A program made the translations under genes and the position numbers. Positions 6,032 to 7,890 of a DNA stretch of 7,890 nucleotides are shown in pieces. Location: positions 1 to 7,890 of the forward strand of contig JALRFZ010000286.1 of the NCBI GenBank assembly GCA_023253615.1, in the 5' to 3' direction. The notes below the pieces were generated by a model, which was not told the origin of the DNA, searched no databases, and saw only the letters and a program-made list of their open reading frames with translations. Source of the DNA: Verrucomicrobiales bacterium (GTDB lineage Bacteria; Verrucomicrobiota; Verrucomicrobiia; Verrucomicrobiales; DEV007). Positions within the stretch are counted from its first letter, which is position 1, and each line of letters begins with the position of its first letter.

Positions 6032-6754
6032 TTATTTGCCGAGGGAGAGACGGTGTGCCAGCATCTCGGGCAGGCCCGCGTCGATGATCTTGTCCTGCGC
6101 CGTCTGGATGTCGTATTCGATGCGATGGATCACGACCTCCTGGCTCGGGGCGTCGTAGGTGGCGTAGGAGGCTCGCCAGTCGCCATCGCGCGGCTGCCCG
6201 GCGCTGCCGGTGTTGATGAAGTACTTCCGACCCATCTCGAGCTTCACCGAGGTGGCTTCGAGAGGCTCGACGGTGTCGCCCTTCACGTAGATCCGGGGCG
6301 TGTGGGTGTGCCCGTAGAAGCAGAGCTGGGTGAACTGGTAGCTGAAGCTCGCCATCGCGTCGAACTTGTTCGTCACGTAGGTCCAGCTCCCCGGGGTGTC
6401 GAGGGTCGCGTGGACGATGGTGAAGTCGCGCACCTGGCGGACGAGCTTGAGGCTCTTGAGAAAAGCACGGTCGTCGGGGTCGAGCTGGGCGCGGGTCCAC
6501 TCCATCGCCTGCCGCGCGAGGGGATTGAGCCCCTCGAGCGAAGTCTCGAGGACGGCCTCCTCGTCGTGATTCCCCTTCACCACCGGGCAGCCCATCTGGC
6601 GGACGAGGTCGAGGCACTCCCGCGGATTCGCCCCGTAGCCGACGATGTCGCCCACGCAGACATGGTCGGTACATCCCTGCTGCGCGGCGTGCCCGAGGAC
6701 TGCCTGGAAAGCCTCGAGATTGCCGTGGATGTCTCCGAAAATGGCGTACTTCAT
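6032..6754 (-). CDS. Calcineurin-like metallophosphoesterase
   Basis: This is a two-metal phosphoesterase of 240 residues, probably cytoplasmic, since no signal peptide is visible. The full set of metal ligands is present: GDIHGN (D8, H10), GDIVGYG (D36), GNHDEE (N62, H63), a histidine in VHATLD (H115) and GHTHTPR (H149, H151). The compact size and GDIVGYG-GNHD spacing place it in the YfcE/ApaH-like group used for small phosphodiesters, dinucleotides or phosphoproteins. The substrate cannot be read from sequence. The ATG at 6754 is chosen because the family starts with the MKYAIFGDIHGN strand. The frame stays open upstream to 6988, but that extension crosses a terminator and the end of the neighbouring gene. 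It leads the unit with the heptosyltransferase and rnhA. Confidence 0.9.
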   Translation of the reverse strand: MKYAIFGDIHGNLEAFQAVLGHAAQQGCTDHVCVGDIVGYGANPRECLDLVRQMGCPVVKGNHDEEAVLETSLEGLNPLARQAMEWTRAQLDPDDRAFLKSLKLVRQVRDFTIVHATLDTPGSWTYVTNKFDAMASFSYQFTQLCFYGHTHTPRIYVKGDTVEPLEATSVKLEMGRKYFINTGSAGQPRDGDWRASYATYDAPSQEVVIHRIEYDIQTAQDKIIDAGLPEMLAHRLSLGK

Positions 6755-6806
6755 TCGTTGCGGGCGCTGCGGTGGGGGTCCCGTCCCGTGGGGGGAAAGG
6801 GCAACT

Positions 6807-6835
6807 AACCACAGATGGACGGTTTCGCAATCCTG
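6807..6835 (-). promoter_or_regulatory. Weak candidate promoter for the phosphoesterase unit
   Basis: On the minus strand TTGCGA is followed after 17 bases by TAGTTG, between the terminator and the ATG at 6754. The -35 match is fair and the -10 match is poor. It is listed because the terminator upstream implies that a promoter lies in this gap. Confidence 0.2.
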
Positions 6836-6841
6836 CGGACG

Positions 6842-6877
6842 AAAAAGGACGGGATTCGCGCGGACTTGATGCCGTCC
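6842..6877 (-). terminator. Intrinsic terminator after the helical-repeat protein gene
   Basis: Read on the minus strand, GGACGG (6877-6872) pairs with CCGTCC (6852-6847) across a 19-base loop and is followed at once by TTTTT (6846-6842). It begins just past the TGA of the gene ending at 6879. It would separate the permease/helical-repeat unit from the phosphoesterase unit, which then needs its own promoter between 6755 and 6841. The stem is short and the loop long, so efficiency may be modest. Confidence 0.5.
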
Positions 6878-6878
6878 C

Positions 6879-7760
6879 TCAACCCCGGATTTTCCGGAGA
6901 TCGTCGAAGGAGAAAGGCACGAGAATATCGCCCGGCAGCAGGTTCGGCGGACGGCGGGGAGCTTTTTGGGGACGGTCGGGATCCGCATCGGGGATGCGCC
7001 GCGGCTGCGGCACGCCGAGCTTTTCCTCGAGGTTCTTGATTTCCTTGATCAAGGTCGGCAAATGCTGGTGGTCGCCCTCGCGATAGAGGCCGAGGAGGTA
7101 GGCATAGGCCTCCTCCTCCCGGCCGGGGCATCGGGCCATGAAATAGCCGTGGAAGCGCCGCACGTATCCGGGAGCGTCGGGCAGGCCGATGGCATCCCCG
7201 TAGACACGGGCGGTGGCGCAGTCGTCCTTCAGCTTTTCGCGATAGACCTCGGCCAGCTGGATTCGGATCGCGGAGGATTCGGGGATCTGCGTGATGCCCC
7301 GCTCGGCGAAATCGATCGCCTGGAAGGCGTATTCCTTGAAGCGACGCTCGCGCTCGAAGGCGGGGAGACGTTCGTCGATTTCCATGTTGGCCGTGGCATT
7401 GATCCCGAGATGCCAGATCACCGACACCCAGTGCGATTCATCGCGGGGCTCGAGCGCGGTGATGATCTGGTAGGTCTGTCGCAGGTCGTCCCATGATTTG
7501 GTGCTGAAGTGTTCGAAGGCCTCGAGAGTGAGGAAGGTCGCGACGAGCGAACGGAGCCCGCCGAGGGTGCCCATCAGGGCCGATTGGCCCATCTGTTCGA
7601 AGGCGCTCTGCGCGGGGGGCGGGGCCAGCAGTTTCGAAGCGACGAGGCGATCCCGGATTCCGTCCTCGAAGGGACCGCGGACGATCCCGAAAATCGCGAG
7701 AAGGACCAGGGCGGGGACGAGCCGGGGGATCTTCTGGAAGAGTCGCTTCACGTCAGGCAC
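6879..7760 (-). CDS. Membrane-anchored helical-repeat (TPR-like) protein of unknown function
   Basis: This protein of 293 residues has one hydrophobic segment near the N-terminus (about 12-28, RLVPALVLLAIFGIVRG). It is therefore a likely single-span anchor with the rest outside the cytoplasmic membrane. A block around residues 58-110 (ALMGTLGGLRSLVATFLTLEAFEHF, then WDDLRQTYQIITALEPRDESHWV) and later helices (AIDFAERGITQIPESSAIRIQLAEVYREK; EEAYAYLLGLYREGDHQHLPTLIKEIKNLEEKL) look like TPR-type helix pairs. The C-terminus is proline-rich (PQPRRIPD to RRPPNLLPGD) and probably disordered. The start is GTG at 7760, four bases after the stop of the upstream permease gene, so the two are coupled. 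A helical-repeat protein beside an ABC-2 permease suggests an accessory role in export or envelope assembly; that is inference. A terminator follows. Confidence 0.8.
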   Translation of the reverse strand: MPDVKRLFQKIPRLVPALVLLAIFGIVRGPFEDGIRDRLVASKLLAPPPAQSAFEQMGQSALMGTLGGLRSLVATFLTLEAFEHFSTKSWDDLRQTYQIITALEPRDESHWVSVIWHLGINATANMEIDERLPAFERERRFKEYAFQAIDFAERGITQIPESSAIRIQLAEVYREKLKDDCATARVYGDAIGLPDAPGYVRRFHGYFMARCPGREEEAYAYLLGLYREGDHQHLPTLIKEIKNLEEKLGVPQPRRIPDADPDRPQKAPRRPPNLLPGDILVPFSFDDLRKIRG

Positions 7761-7764
7761 GGGG

Positions 7765-7890
7765 TCAGAATTCCTTGTCGACGAATACGAGCAGCGAGAG
7801 GAGGAGGAAGACGACGAGATACCCCGCCGTGACCAGCCCCATCTGCCCGACGAGGGCGGGCACGACCGCCTCGCCCTGGACGATGCCTTC
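7765..7890 (-). CDS. Probable ABC-2-type permease, C-terminal 41 residues (5' truncated)
   Basis: The minus-strand frame is open from the window edge to a TGA at 7767-7765. The visible peptide has a polar stretch (EGIVQGEAVVPALVGQMG), one strong membrane helix (LVTAGYLVVFLLLSLLVFV) and a short charged end, DKEF. A last transmembrane helix closing in a few charged residues plus EF or DF is typical of ABC-2-type permeases. With only 41 residues, the family call is tentative; that it is a membrane protein is clear. It is translated just ahead of the helical-repeat gene, with four bases between. Confidence 0.5.
   Translation of the reverse strand, partial: EGIVQGEAVVPALVGQMGLVTAGYLVVFLLLSLLVFVDKEF

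Noticed and set aside
5005..6087. Plus-strand open frame of about 360 codons opposite the heptosyltransferase
   Set aside because: No family features are seen, and the minus strand has clear GT9 motifs.
6755..6988. N-terminal extension of the metallophosphoesterase
   Set aside because: The extra 78 residues are not family-like and would run through a terminator and into the end of the neighbouring gene; MKYAIFGDIHGN is the natural start.

Overview
The window is dense, GC-rich bacterial chromosome. It reads as a member of the Verrucomicrobiota or wider PVC group with a Gram-negative envelope. This assignment is an inference. It rests on a stand-alone protein with AP2/ERF-like domains, a multi-haem cytochrome c of the style common in Verrucomicrobia and Planctomycetes, a WaaC-like heptosyltransferase (so LPS is likely), a helical-repeat membrane protein next to an ABC-2-type permease, and few Shine-Dalgarno sequences. 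It is not proven by any marker here. Nothing looks like a phage, transposon, CRISPR array or RNA gene, and no gene-free stretch exceeds about 135 bases.

Plus-strand half (1-4498). The window opens inside an unrecognised gene (1-522). A ribosomal-protein cluster follows: rplU (L21), rpmA (L27) and trmL (tRNA wobble 2'-O-methyltransferase), with gaps of 42 and 34 bases that fit one transcript. Next is a small, very basic protein with two AP2-like repeats. An inverted repeat overlapping a candidate promoter precedes it, and a good intrinsic terminator follows it. Then come a LolD/MacB-type ABC ATPase and, 17 bases on, an exported tetra-haem cytochrome c. The ATPase has no permease beside it in the window.

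Minus-strand half (4508-7890, transcribed right to left). The right edge holds the last 41 residues of a probable ABC-2-type permease. Downstream of it, four bases away, lies a membrane-anchored helical-repeat protein, and then an intrinsic terminator. After the terminator comes a second unit: a calcineurin-like metallophosphoesterase, a WaaC-like heptosyltransferase 16 bases later, and rnhA (RNase HI), whose ATG overlaps the heptosyltransferase stop. rnhA and the cytochrome gene converge with only nine bases between their stop codons.

How the genes fit together: the left part is translation machinery (L21, L27, wobble-base modification). The right part is envelope work (LPS core, export) with a metallophosphoesterase and RNase HI in the same transcript. 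The least understood pieces are the AP2 protein with its possible operator, the orphan ATPase-cytochrome pair, and the permease-helical-repeat pair.
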